Origin: Alloalcanivorax dieselolei B5
GTDB lineage: Bacteria; Pseudomonadota; Gammaproteobacteria; Pseudomonadales; Alcanivoracaceae
NCBI RefSeq assembly: GCF_000300005.1
Contig: NC_018691.1
Coordinates: 2,790,001-2,854,000 of the forward strand
DNA: 64,000 bases
Reading direction: 5' to 3'
In this document: positions 52,884 to 63,725 of the stretch, piece after piece
How the letters are laid out: each line of letters begins with the position of its first letter
Position numbering within the stretch: the first letter of the stretch is position 1
Notes under the pieces: generated by a model
Database searches by the model: none
What the model was told of the DNA's origin: nothing
Seen by the model: the letters and a program-made list of their open reading frames with translations, nothing else
Translations under genes and position numbers: made by a program

Positions 52884-53591
52884 ATGATCCGGTTGGCGGG
52901 CTGTAACCACCTGCAGGTTTTGATCATCGAGGATAACAGCGCCCTGGCGGGCAATCTGTTCGATTACCTGGAAGCCCATGGCCACTATCCGGATGCGGCA
53001 CCGGACGGCCTGTCCGGACTGCATCTGGCCACCCATAACCACTACGATGTCATCGTCCTGGATTGGATGTTGCCACGCCTGAGCGGGCTCGATTTCCTGA
53101 AGCGCCTGCGCGCCGAAGCCGGCCTCGCCACGCCGGTGCTGATGCTCACCGCCAAGGACCAGCTGCCGGACAAAATCGCCGGCTTCGAGGCCGGCGCCGA
53201 CGACTATCTGATCAAACCCTTCGCCCTGGCGGAACTGGAAATCCGCCTGCGGGCGTTGGTCAGCCGGGGCTGGGATGCCGGCTCCGCCGACCTCTGCGTG
53301 GGTGACTTGCGGTTTGATCCTCACACACTGGAAATCAAGCGCGGCGGTCGCATGCTCTCTCTGCCGCCAGCCGGTCGGCGACTACTGGAAGTTTTGATGC
53401 GGGCATCCCCCAAGGTCGTGCCCCGGGAAAAACTGGAGTCCACTCTCTGGGGCGACGGCCCACCGGATCAGGATATTCTGCGCTCGCACATGTACCACCT
53501 GCGCAAGGTGGTGGATCGCCCGTTCAGCAGAAAACTGATTCACACCGCGCCACGGGTGGGCTACCGGTTGTGCCAGCTAGACCATGAATAG
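52884..53591 (+). CDS. OmpR-family two-component response regulator
   Basis: This 235-residue regulator has a receiver domain with acidic pocket (IIEDN), phosphoacceptor Asp in VIVLDWMLP, MLTAKD threonine and IKPF lysine, then a winged-helix DNA-binding domain (about residues 140-230, with LWGDGPPDQDILRSHMYHLRKVVD). ATG 52884 follows AGGAGGG; the longer frame from 52737 overlaps the MipA gene. It overlaps the kinase gene by 8 nt. Confidence 0.93.
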   Translation: MIRLAGCNHLQVLIIEDNSALAGNLFDYLEAHGHYPDAAPDGLSGLHLATHNHYDVIVLDWMLPRLSGLDFLKRLRAEAGLATPVLMLTAKDQLPDKIAGFEAGADDYLIKPFALAELEIRLRALVSRGWDAGSADLCVGDLRFDPHTLEIKRGGRMLSLPPAGRRLLEVLMRASPKVVPREKLESTLWGDGPPDQDILRSHMYHLRKVVDRPFSRKLIHTAPRVGYRLCQLDHE

Positions 53592-54897
53592 CTGCCGGCA
53601 TACCAGTCTTCGCCGGCGGATCAACAGCAGCTTCCTGCTGGTGATCATCCTTTTGACCGCCGTCATCGCCTTCCATAGCTACCTGTCCCAGTCCCTGCTG
53701 GAAAGTCAGTACTGGCGCATCATTCTGGAATCCACCCTGGCGGACCTGGATGCCGACAAACCCCTGAAAACCCGGGAGCTGCCACAAGTAGGCCCCCTGC
53801 ACGGCTGGCACATCCCCACGCAGGGAACGGAAGCCCCCGCGCCCGCTCCCTTTCGCACCTTGCCCTTGGGATTCCAGAGCCGCCACATCGAATGGCGGGG
53901 ACGTGCCTACGTGGCACTGGTGCACCCCAATGGCCCTGGCCGTGTCGTCCTGGCGCTGGATATCACCGAGCTGGAAACACAACAAAACAGGGGCGCGCTG
54001 CTTGGAGCTCTGATCGCCGCGCTCAGCCTGCTGCTGGCGATCCTGCTGATGCGTTCACTGGCCCGGCGTCTCTCCGCGCCGGTCAAGGACATCGCCCGAC
54101 GCATGGCCTCTCTGGACCCGCGGCAGGCCGGCGCCCGCCTGCCGGTCGACTACAAGGAAATCGAGATTCATCACATCGCAGTGGCGGCCAACGGCTACCT
54201 CGATCGGGTCGACAGTTTCATTGAACGGGAGCGGCAATTGATCGACCAGGCCAGTCATGAATTCCGTACCCCCATCGCCGTCATCGCCAGCGCCGCCGAC
54301 GTGCTCGACACCCTGCCATCGTTACCATCCACCGCCCGCCGTCCGCTTCATCGCATCCGCGAAACCGTGGACAACCTGCATGAGATCATGGCTGCCCTGC
54401 TGTTTCTTTCACGGGAACAGCATTCGGGAAACGACGAACTGGACGACTGCGACCTGCGTCAACTCATCCCCAAACTTATCGCCGATCATCAACACTTGCT
54501 GTCGGACAAACCGGTGCGCTTCCAGCTTGCGCCGCTGCCCCCCATCACCCTGAACGCACCGGACGCCATGATCCGTATCGCGGTGAGTAACCTGCTTCGC
54601 AACGCGGCGGAAAACACGCATCAAGGCTGTATTCACGTCAATCTCTCCACCACCGAAGGGGCGCTGCTTCATATCACCGATACCGGAGTGGGATTTGATC
54701 CGGAACAGGTCGCCCGGAACTACACACGCCGCTTGCAGGCCTCGCCCAAGGCGGGGGCAGGCCAAGGACTCGGACTCTTCCTGAGCCAACGCATTTGCGA
54801 ACATTTCGGTTGGACACTGAATTTCGATTCGATACCGAACGGCGGAACCCGGGCCACTCTCGATCTGAGTAGCAGTGTCGCTACGCCACAGCTGTAG
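53584..54897 (+). CDS. Sensor histidine kinase
   Basis: The 437-residue kinase has a first membrane helix at about residues 16-36, a periplasmic sensor region of about 100 residues, a second helix near 142-162, a HAMP-like linker, the phosphoacceptor QASHEFRTPIAV (His about 224), and an ATPase domain with SNLLRNAAEN, DTGVGFDPEQ and GQGLGLFLSQ. It should phosphorylate the regulator encoded upstream. Its stop codon TAG lies inside the first arm of a REP-like element (CTGTAGGAGC), so the element has set the protein's C-terminus. Confidence 0.92.
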   Translation: MNSCRHTSLRRRINSSFLLVIILLTAVIAFHSYLSQSLLESQYWRIILESTLADLDADKPLKTRELPQVGPLHGWHIPTQGTEAPAPAPFRTLPLGFQSRHIEWRGRAYVALVHPNGPGRVVLALDITELETQQNRGALLGALIAALSLLLAILLMRSLARRLSAPVKDIARRMASLDPRQAGARLPVDYKEIEIHHIAVAANGYLDRVDSFIERERQLIDQASHEFRTPIAVIASAADVLDTLPSLPSTARRPLHRIRETVDNLHEIMAALLFLSREQHSGNDELDDCDLRQLIPKLIADHQHLLSDKPVRFQLAPLPPITLNAPDAMIRIAVSNLLRNAAENTHQGCIHVNLSTTEGALLHITDTGVGFDPEQVARNYTRRLQASPKAGAGQGLGLFLSQRICEHFGWTLNFDSIPNGGTRATLDLSSSVATPQL

Positions 54898-54982
54898 GAG
54901 CCAGCCCTGCTGGCGAATGATTTGCCGTGGATGATGGAATGATCCGCCAGCTGGCAGAGGGCCGCCCCGACTGGCTCCCACA
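54892..54982. repeat. REP-like element overlapping the kinase stop codon
   Basis: The left arm GTAGGAGCCAGCCCTGCTGG CGAA (54894-54917) contains the kinase TAG. The right arm is the longer variant containing AGAGGGCCGCCCCGACTGGC TCCCAC, also seen at 59.9 kb. It separates the kinase from the amidase leader. Confidence 0.75.
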
Positions 54983-55101
54983 TCGGTTTGGTGTGCTTGA
55001 CAGGGGCGGCAAAGAGCGCCTATAACGTGACAAACAGGTGGCGCCCATCAACGGCGATGCGGCTACGCCAACCAGATTGCACAATGCCAACAGAGCAAAT
55101 G

Positions 55102-55139
55102 GGCTCTTCCGGGACTTGTCCCGGAAGAGCCTTTTTTTT
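55102..55139 (+). terminator. Leader terminator upstream of amiE
   Basis: GGCTCTTCCGGGAC and GTCCCGGAAGAGCC form a perfect 14-bp stem closed by TT and followed by T8 (55132-55139), 65 nt before the amiE start. In Pseudomonas aeruginosa the amidase leader has such a terminator, which AmiR overcomes by binding the leader RNA. The antiterminator hairpins expected between the promoter and this stem were not resolved by eye. Confidence 0.9.
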
Positions 55140-55200
55140 GGGCCGTCATCCGTGACGGCCACTCCATTTGCCCTAATGAAAACGACAACAAGAGGTATGA

Positions 55201-56244
<1,044 letters not shown>

Positions 56245-56339
56245 TCCGCGGCGGCGTGCCGACCGGCACGCCGCCTCCGCGATTGCTTTCCCGGACAGCC
56301 TTTTTTCGGACAGCTTTTTCCGGACAACAGGGACCCGCC

Positions 56340-57461
56340 ATGCCCTTTCTCAACGATATGATCGAACAAAATCAGAGACAACGGGATCAACACCGGGCTC
56401 TGAATCATGAAAACGCGGCGCCGCACAATGTGGTGCAAGCCCATTTGCGTCATCAATCCGCCCTGCAAAGCCGCTATCGTTTCGATGTGAGCACCATCAT
56501 GGCCACCCTGCGCGGCGAAATTCTCGGCCAGGATCCGGCCCTGCAGGCGGTGGAAGACATTCTCAAGGTGGTGCGCGCCGATATCACCGACCCACGCCGG
56601 CCCTTGTTCACCGCTCTGTTTCTGGGCCCCACCGGAGTCGGCAAAACCGAGATCGTGCGCGCCCTGGCGCGGGCCCTGCATGGTGACGCCGACGCGTTCT
56701 GCCGGGTGGACATGAATACCCTGTCCCAGGAGCATTACGCGGCCGCACTGACCGGCGCGCCACCGGGCTATGTAGGCGCCAAGGAGGGCACCACCCTGCT
56801 CGACCAGGACAAACTGGAGGGCACCCAGGGCCGCCCCGGCATCGTGCTGTTCGATGAACTGGAGAAAGCCAGTGACGAAGTGATTCAGGCGCTGCTGAAC
56901 GTATTCGACAACGGCATGCTGACCGTGGCGTCCGGTGAGCGCACCTACAGCTTCCGCAATACCCTGATCTTCATGACCAGCAATCTCGGCGCCCGGGATA
57001 TTCAACATTACGACGAACGACGCGCGCGCTTTCCCCGCTCCCTGCTGCCAGGACGGCGCGACCGCCGCCATCACCACATCGACAAACTGGTACGCGGCAA
57101 ACTGCTCAAGGCGTTCTCACCGGAGTTCGTCAACCGCATCGACACCACCATCACGTTCAACTGGATCGAAGCGGACATCGTCGAACAACTGGTGGCGCTT
57201 GAAATCCAACGCCTGAATCAGCGCCTGATCAAACATCATTGCCATCTCGATGTGGATCCGAAGGTGGTGTCATTCCTGGCCCGGCAGGGGTTCGATCGCC
57301 AGTTTGGCGCCCGCTCCCTGCGCCGTGGCGTTCGCCGGCATCTGGAGGTGCCGTTGGCGGAGTATCTTCTGCGCCATCATCACCCCTGCGACAATGGTGA
57401 TACCCCGACGGCGTACTGGGCCCGGTTGGAAAACCAGCGCGTGGTCTTCCTGCCACTGTAA
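56340..57461 (+). CDS. amiB: AmiB, ClpA-type AAA ATPase of the amidase operon
   Basis: The 373-residue ATPase has a Walker A motif (GPTGVGKTE, about residues 95-103), Walker B (IVLFDELEKA) and the arginine-finger/sensor parts of Clp-type AAA proteins (FMTSNLG, FSPEFVNRID, FGARSLRR). The start at ATG 56340 is preferred over an in-frame upstream codon at 56256 in the spacer. In Pseudomonas, AmiB is encoded second in the operon and is thought to assist the AmiS transporter; the precise role is not established. Confidence 0.9.
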   Translation: MPFLNDMIEQNQRQRDQHRALNHENAAPHNVVQAHLRHQSALQSRYRFDVSTIMATLRGEILGQDPALQAVEDILKVVRADITDPRRPLFTALFLGPTGVGKTEIVRALARALHGDADAFCRVDMNTLSQEHYAAALTGAPPGYVGAKEGTTLLDQDKLEGTQGRPGIVLFDELEKASDEVIQALLNVFDNGMLTVASGERTYSFRNTLIFMTSNLGARDIQHYDERRARFPRSLLPGRRDRRHHHIDKLVRGKLLKAFSPEFVNRIDTTITFNWIEADIVEQLVALEIQRLNQRLIKHHCHLDVDPKVVSFLARQGFDRQFGARSLRRGVRRHLEVPLAEYLLRHHHPCDNGDTPTAYWARLENQRVVFLPL

Positions 57462-57464
57462 TGA

Positions 57465-59251
<1,787 letters not shown>

Positions 59252-59296
59252 AGAGCCGCCCCCGAATCATGCCAATAACAACAAGGAGCACACATC

Positions 59297-59815
59297 ATGA
59301 TACTCGGACTCACCCTGCTGTACGTCGGCGCCGTGCTGTTTCTCAACAGCCTCTGGCTGATGAACAAGATCAGCGGCCGCGAGGTCGCCGTCATCAATCT
59401 GTTCGTCGGTGCACTGAGCCTGTGCATCGCCCTGTTCCTGATTCTCGCCGAGCCCTCGGGCCCACTGTCGATCAAGGCCGGCGCCTTCACCCTGTTGTTC
59501 GCCTTCACCTACCTGTGGGTCGCCGCCAATCAGTTTCTCAATGTGGACGGTAAGGGGCTGGGCTGGTTCTGTCTGTTCGTCAGCCTCACCGCCGGCACCA
59601 TCGCGATCCAATCACTGGCGGACATCGGCGGCGATTTCGGTCTATGGAATACCTTCAACTGGGTAGCCTGGACCGTGCTGTGGTTCAGTTTCTTTTTGCT
59701 GTTGGGGCTGTCGCGGAACATTCAAAAGCCGGTGGCATGGCTCACTCTGTTGTGCGCCGTATTCACCGGCTGGATACCGGGATTGTTACTGCTTGAACAA
59801 GTCGTGCAGGCCTGA
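59297..59815 (+). CDS. amiS: AmiS/UreI-family amide transporter
   Basis: This 172-residue membrane protein has six hydrophobic helices and the AmiS/UreI pattern ([67 protein letters not shown]). It forms a channel for short amides or urea across the inner membrane and feeds the amidase. It ends the amiEBCRS operon; a REP-like element follows after about 40 nt. Confidence 0.94.
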   Translation: MILGLTLLYVGAVLFLNSLWLMNKISGREVAVINLFVGALSLCIALFLILAEPSGPLSIKAGAFTLLFAFTYLWVAANQFLNVDGKGLGWFCLFVSLTAGTIAIQSLADIGGDFGLWNTFNWVAWTVLWFSFFLLLGLSRNIQKPVAWLTLLCAVFTGWIPGLLLLEQVVQA

Positions 59816-59856
59816 TCGATCGGCATACATACCCGGCACTTGCCTCTCTACCCCTC

Positions 59857-59944
59857 CTGTAGGAGCCTGCCTTGCAGGCGAACCGCCCTGGCGTCTTAAA
59901 AAATTCGCCAGCAGGCGGAGGGCCGCCCCGACTGGCTCCTACAG
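59857..59944. repeat. REP-like palindrome after amiS
   Basis: The left arm is GTAGGAGCCTGCCTTGCAGG CGAA (59859-59882). The right arm (from 59904) has the long variant with GGAGGGCCGCCCCGACTGGC TCCTACAG shared with the copy at 54.9 kb. It sits between convergent amiS and the minus-strand effector cassette. Confidence 0.8.
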
Positions 59945-59969
59945 GAGAACATTTGAGAGTCAGGTCTTT

Positions 59970-60992
59970 CTATCGATTATTCGGATGTTCAAAGCACTCC
60001 CATTCGTTGCCGTCGAAGCGAAGCAGCTTTTTCGGCGAAAGAGCCCAAAGAACCCCATCCTTGGCTTCAATATCAGAGACGTCTCGCAGATTCAGTTGGT
60101 CACTGATATCCAGACGCTCCGGGTTCAGGTTCCGCATGGAATAAATACCATCGTCAGCGGAAAGATAAACGACACCGTCATAGGACGTTATGGACAAAAA
60201 GTCCCACTCCGAGGTCTTGCGAGCAATGACTTTAAAGCCTTCCCGCGCGTTGCCTCGCAAGATCGTCCCCGCACTCCCTGCGATCCATAGTTCCGAAGGC
60301 GATGCGACATGAATACAATTCAGATGAGAGCCGGTAACGCGATCCAGCCTGCTCCACTCCCTGCCATTGTAGTGAGCTATAAAGCCATCGCTGCCGACGA
60401 CATACAGGTCATCCTCATCCGGACCGTTGACGTCGTAAAGCGCAATCTCATTATCCATCGCATCGATCATGCTCTGGATCATGCGTTGCCGCTCTTCTTC
60501 CGTGATTCCCGAAGACGGCTGAGCGGAGACCGGAGCCTGCAGCAAACCAGCATCACAATGCTCCCAACCTGTATCCACCCTCCTGTAGACCTGGCCACCA
60601 TGGCCGCAAACGTACAGGTGTTTTCCCAGCTTGCGAATTCTGTTCACCGGACCGTAATTCGGGCCGCTTTCCTTATCGCCCGCATCGTCGATCACCTCAA
60701 CAATGGTGCCATCCCGGCTGTAGCATTCGACCTCGCCGTCTATGTTGAGCGCATAGGCTTTTCGCGTTTCATTGGCCATCGGTTCCGGGAAACACGTTGA
60801 GACCACCTCCCAGTCCGGCAGCTCATGATAGAACCATTTCTCTTCCGTCTGATCCTGGTAAATAAACATCACGGAATAAGGAGTATCTTCCGACTCGGCC
60901 CAAACGTCCGGGGAAGAAGCGATGTAATACATATCCCGATTTATTGCGCAGCCATTTACGAATGTAATCGGTGAGCCTTTCGTGTTTGACAT
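59970..60992 (-). CDS. Beta-propeller-like protein, putative immunity or accessory protein of the adjacent toxin
   Basis: The 340-residue protein (ATG 60992) is composed of repeated short strands typical of a beta-propeller, with units such as KHLYVCGHGGQVYRRVDTGWE, DDLYVVGSDGFIAHYNGREWS, ELWIAGSAGTILRG and GVVYLSADDGIYSMRN. It has no signal peptide or membrane helix. It begins 14 nt after the GHH-toxin gene on the same strand. Proteins of this kind often follow T6SS effectors and are candidate immunity proteins; that role is an inference. Confidence 0.75.
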   Translation of the reverse strand: MSNTKGSPITFVNGCAINRDMYYIASSPDVWAESEDTPYSVMFIYQDQTEEKWFYHELPDWEVVSTCFPEPMANETRKAYALNIDGEVECYSRDGTIVEVIDDAGDKESGPNYGPVNRIRKLGKHLYVCGHGGQVYRRVDTGWEHCDAGLLQAPVSAQPSSGITEEERQRMIQSMIDAMDNEIALYDVNGPDEDDLYVVGSDGFIAHYNGREWSRLDRVTGSHLNCIHVASPSELWIAGSAGTILRGNAREGFKVIARKTSEWDFLSITSYDGVVYLSADDGIYSMRNLNPERLDISDQLNLRDVSDIEAKDGVLWALSPKKLLRFDGNEWECFEHPNNR

Positions 60993-61005
60993 AGTATTGC
61001 CTTCT

Positions 61006-62208
61006 CTAGAATTCCCCGGGGCCTTCACTACCCAAGTCGCCAAACGACAGCTCACGCGTCAGTTTGCCGCTCTTATTAGCCCTGACCTTGAAATCCGGCC
61101 CCATTCCCTTCGCCTGATGGTAAGCGCGTAACTGAGCCGCGAGGCTGGATGTCTTGCAACCGGTGACCGAAGCCGCAGCTTTAGCCCCCGCCATCTCTAA
61201 AGCAAGCAGGCTGGCCGTTCCCGGAGGGGAACCCAGTGCGCCGATTCCAGGCTCATACTTTTGATCGTATAGCCGGTGCACTCGGGTATGCTGGCTTCTA
61301 GTCAGGCAAATCACAAGGCCCTCTGGCTCGGATAAACCACCAGGAATCTGACGTCTTCCAGCGCCTTTACGAGTTCCAAGTCTGAACGCTCGATCAGGAA
61401 CGACGTGATGTCCAATCTTACCTTCCGCCTTACATGTGTCGGGCCGGTAAGGCCTGAGAACACATTTCCCCCGCCCCTTGGTTTTAGCGCCATCGCCTTT
61501 CCCATCTTTACCGCCGCCGCCCGTCGAAGGCTCATCCGCCCTTTTCGCCCCCTGCTCCGTCGCTTCTCTGGCCCCCTTGCCCGCACCTTCCAGGGCGTCG
61601 GCTCCCTTACGCACGCCCTTGGCGGCGGTGGCGCCCCAGCCGGCGAAGGGAATCATGGCGGCGGCGGACAGGGCGGCGCCGGCGTAATCGCCGCGCGCCA
61701 GGCTGACCAGGGCATTGATACCGTCAGCCACCTCTCCGACCACGGGAATCAGGCCCACGCCATCCAGGGCTAACTGGGTGCCATCCAGAATACCTTCACC
61801 GTTCCGGGACCAGAACCCTTCTTCCTCCTCGGTTTCCGGCTCCACCGGAGGGTTGGCCTCACTGGCCGGTCCCGGGGTGGCGCCGGTTTCGCCGACCACC
61901 CGCCCTATGGTGTTGCCGCCGCCGTGGCTCTGAATCGAGCGGTTCTGGCGGCCGATAGGCGCTTCCTCTTCTTCCTCGTCCGGCGGTTCGAACTCCGGCA
62001 GATCCAGTTCCGGGTGCGCCTCCCGATAGGCGGCGTAGTCATCGTAGCTGAGCAGTTCCCGGGACAGCGGCGTTTCAATGGTTTCATCCGCCGGGAACAC
62101 CTCCATGAGAACCCCTTCGGTTCTGGGGTCCACATGCAGCCAATCGCCGTTCGGCAGTTCCCGCCCCGCGTAGATTGTTATCGGATCCAAAACGATGACG
62201 TCATCCAT
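61006..62208 (-). CDS. Polymorphic toxin with C-terminal GHH-type nuclease domain (T6SS effector)
   Basis: The 400-residue protein starts best at ATG 62208, 8 nt after AAAGGA (an ATG at 62217 is an alternative). It has an acidic, proline-rich N-terminal region, a glycine/alanine-rich hydrophobic segment (about residues 145-205, DGVGLIPVVGEVADGINALV ... AAMIPFAGWGA) like the pre-toxin TG domain, a low-complexity KDGKGDGAKTKGRGK linker, and a C-terminal domain with IGHHVVPDRAFRLG and LTRSQHTRVHRL, resembling GHH/HNH-type toxin nucleases. It would cut nucleic acid in a target cell. The downstream gene is the candidate immunity gene. Confidence 0.75.
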   Translation of the reverse strand: MDDVIVLDPITIYAGRELPNGDWLHVDPRTEGVLMEVFPADETIETPLSRELLSYDDYAAYREAHPELDLPEFEPPDEEEEEAPIGRQNRSIQSHGGGNTIGRVVGETGATPGPASEANPPVEPETEEEEGFWSRNGEGILDGTQLALDGVGLIPVVGEVADGINALVSLARGDYAGAALSAAAMIPFAGWGATAAKGVRKGADALEGAGKGAREATEQGAKRADEPSTGGGGKDGKGDGAKTKGRGKCVLRPYRPDTCKAEGKIGHHVVPDRAFRLGTRKGAGRRQIPGGLSEPEGLVICLTRSQHTRVHRLYDQKYEPGIGALGSPPGTASLLALEMAGAKAAASVTGCKTSSLAAQLRAYHQAKGMGPDFKVRANKSGKLTRELSFGDLGSEGPGEF

Positions 62209-62247
62209 CTCAGGCATCCTTTCCCATAGCCGCTACGGTCCCGCTGT

Positions 62248-62724
62248 TTATCGGCCCCGCACCTTGACGATGATGACGTCCGTTATCCGCCAGCGGCCGT
62301 CTTCGTCCAAGGCAATCGGCGCATGGAAAAAACGCATCAGCGGCGCCCGCGGCATCTGTTGCCGTTCGAACACCGGCCTCCCGGAAATCTCCGTGAGGCG
62401 CCAGCCACCTATCCTGGCCACACCGTCTTCGCTAATCATGGGCGCGGAATGATCACGCAGCTCGCCGATAAGGAAGCCGTAGTCCTGCTCCGGCTTTTTT
62501 TCGGACAGGACTTCAATCAGGTTCGCTTTGAGCGCTTCCAGATCCGCCAGGGTGAGCGGGTGGACGCCATCGGCGGTGTTCACTTCGATACTGATCATGG
62601 TGGTATCCATTGGCGGGGGCTGCCCGCTGTTGTTTCCGTTGTTGTTTGCAACGCAGGCCTGAGTCAGGGCGGTCAGGCACAAGAGCCCCAACAAAAACGA
62701 GCAACGCTCCATGGCCCTGAGCAT
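62248..62724 (-). CDS. Small lipoprotein, putative periplasmic immunity protein
   Basis: The 158-residue precursor has a lipoprotein signal with LTQAC (cysteine near residue 24). A linker rich in N, G and P and a compact domain (about 100 residues, with LADLEALKANLIEVLSEKK and WRLTEISGRPVFERQ) follow. ATG 62724 gives 7 nt spacing to GGAGG; the ATG at 62730 overlaps the upstream stop codon. It is tightly linked to the PAAR-like/HExxH gene, as would suit an immunity lipoprotein guarding the periplasm or outer membrane. No family was recognised, so the immunity role is an inference. Confidence 0.6.
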   Translation of the reverse strand: MLRAMERCSFLLGLLCLTALTQACVANNNGNNSGQPPPMDTTMISIEVNTADGVHPLTLADLEALKANLIEVLSEKKPEQDYGFLIGELRDHSAPMISEDGVARIGGWRLTEISGRPVFERQQMPRAPLMRFFHAPIALDEDGRWRITDVIIVKVRGR

Positions 62725-62726
62725 AT

Positions 62727-63725
62727 TCATTCCTCCACAGGCGGGGTGTCGCCTTCACCCGGGCACTTCCACACCGAGCGGGGTACTTTTCTTTTACGGG
62801 CCGTCTCCTCCAGTCCCGCTATGCGGTCTCCTTTCTCCGGTGGTCGCGTATTTCCATCGCTCAGTTGCACGTCACCGGAAGCGGTCACTCCCACCGGAAA
62901 AGCCGCGTTTGGATCCGCCGGAATAGGATAAGCCTCTTGTACGAACCGCTCGATGTCATCACTGTTAGGCACGAGCGCGCCATCCGCGTTGGTGGTCCGG
63001 AACTCGAACCCGTCGATATCCGGGGCTGGCATCCCTCGTTCAATGGCCCACGCCTCGGTTCTGTAGTAGGCATCTTCCTCCATCGCCTGCCAGCTCATGG
63101 ATGGGTCCTGATGTTTGTGTATCAGCTCGTGATAGGCGGTGGTCGCGGCGGACTGTGCGGAACCGGTGGCCAGCATCAACAGCGAATCACCACTCCAGGA
63201 GCCGCCGCCAGGAAAGCGATCAACAATCCATTCGCTACCGTCGTAGATAAGGTCGTCGTAGTAGATATCGTCAGCCAGGTAGACATCCGTTTCGGCCAGA
63301 TCGTCCACCACGTCCTTATCCTCGGGACATAACACTTTCAGTAGTTGGGCGATGCTCCAGTTTCCGCCATGGCTGCCGTTCATCCAGAATTCGTCGTCGT
63401 GGCGAACAATCGGCTTGCCCTGTACAAAGACACTGCTGCTGCGTCCCTTGGGCCAGCTCGCCGCCCCCACCGTACCACTCTTCACCCCCTTGGCACTGCC
63501 GGCGGCATCCCCCAGGGTTTTGGACACCAGGCTGGCATCGAACAGCACCAGTTCATGGCCGTTGGCGCGCACCGTGGCCGCGGTCTTGCCGCTCTGCGCC
63601 AGCTCGGCGGTAACCGGGTACGGCACCGGCGGCGTGCTGCTGCCCATGGGAGTCTTGCACACATCCGGAGCCAGGCTCACTACCTTCCAGCCCCCTTGCT
63701 TGCGGGCGATGTAATCATCCGCCAT
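62727..63725 (-). CDS. T6SS PAAR-like (DUF4150) protein fused to a HExxH metallopeptidase-like domain
   Basis: The 332-residue protein opens with a PAAR-like DUF4150 domain (about residues 15-130), recognisable from VCKTPMGSSTPPVPYPVTAEL, GHELVLFDASLVSKTLGDAAG, and GKPIVRHDDEFWMNG. Residues about 185-230 hold TTAYHELIHKHQDPSMSWQA and a following EEDAYYRTEAWA, a HExxH zinc site with a downstream glutamate as in gluzincin-type peptidases. PAAR-like proteins tip the T6SS spike and carry effectors, so the second domain is likely the toxin. It overlaps the DUF2169 gene by 11 nt and is followed directly by a lipoprotein gene. Confidence 0.8.
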   Translation of the reverse strand: MADDYIARKQGGWKVVSLAPDVCKTPMGSSTPPVPYPVTAELAQSGKTAATVRANGHELVLFDASLVSKTLGDAAGSAKGVKSGTVGAASWPKGRSSSVFVQGKPIVRHDDEFWMNGSHGGNWSIAQLLKVLCPEDKDVVDDLAETDVYLADDIYYDDLIYDGSEWIVDRFPGGGSWSGDSLLMLATGSAQSAATTAYHELIHKHQDPSMSWQAMEEDAYYRTEAWAIERGMPAPDIDGFEFRTTNADGALVPNSDDIERFVQEAYPIPADPNAAFPVGVTASGDVQLSDGNTRPPEKGDRIAGLEETARKRKVPRSVWKCPGEGDTPPVEE

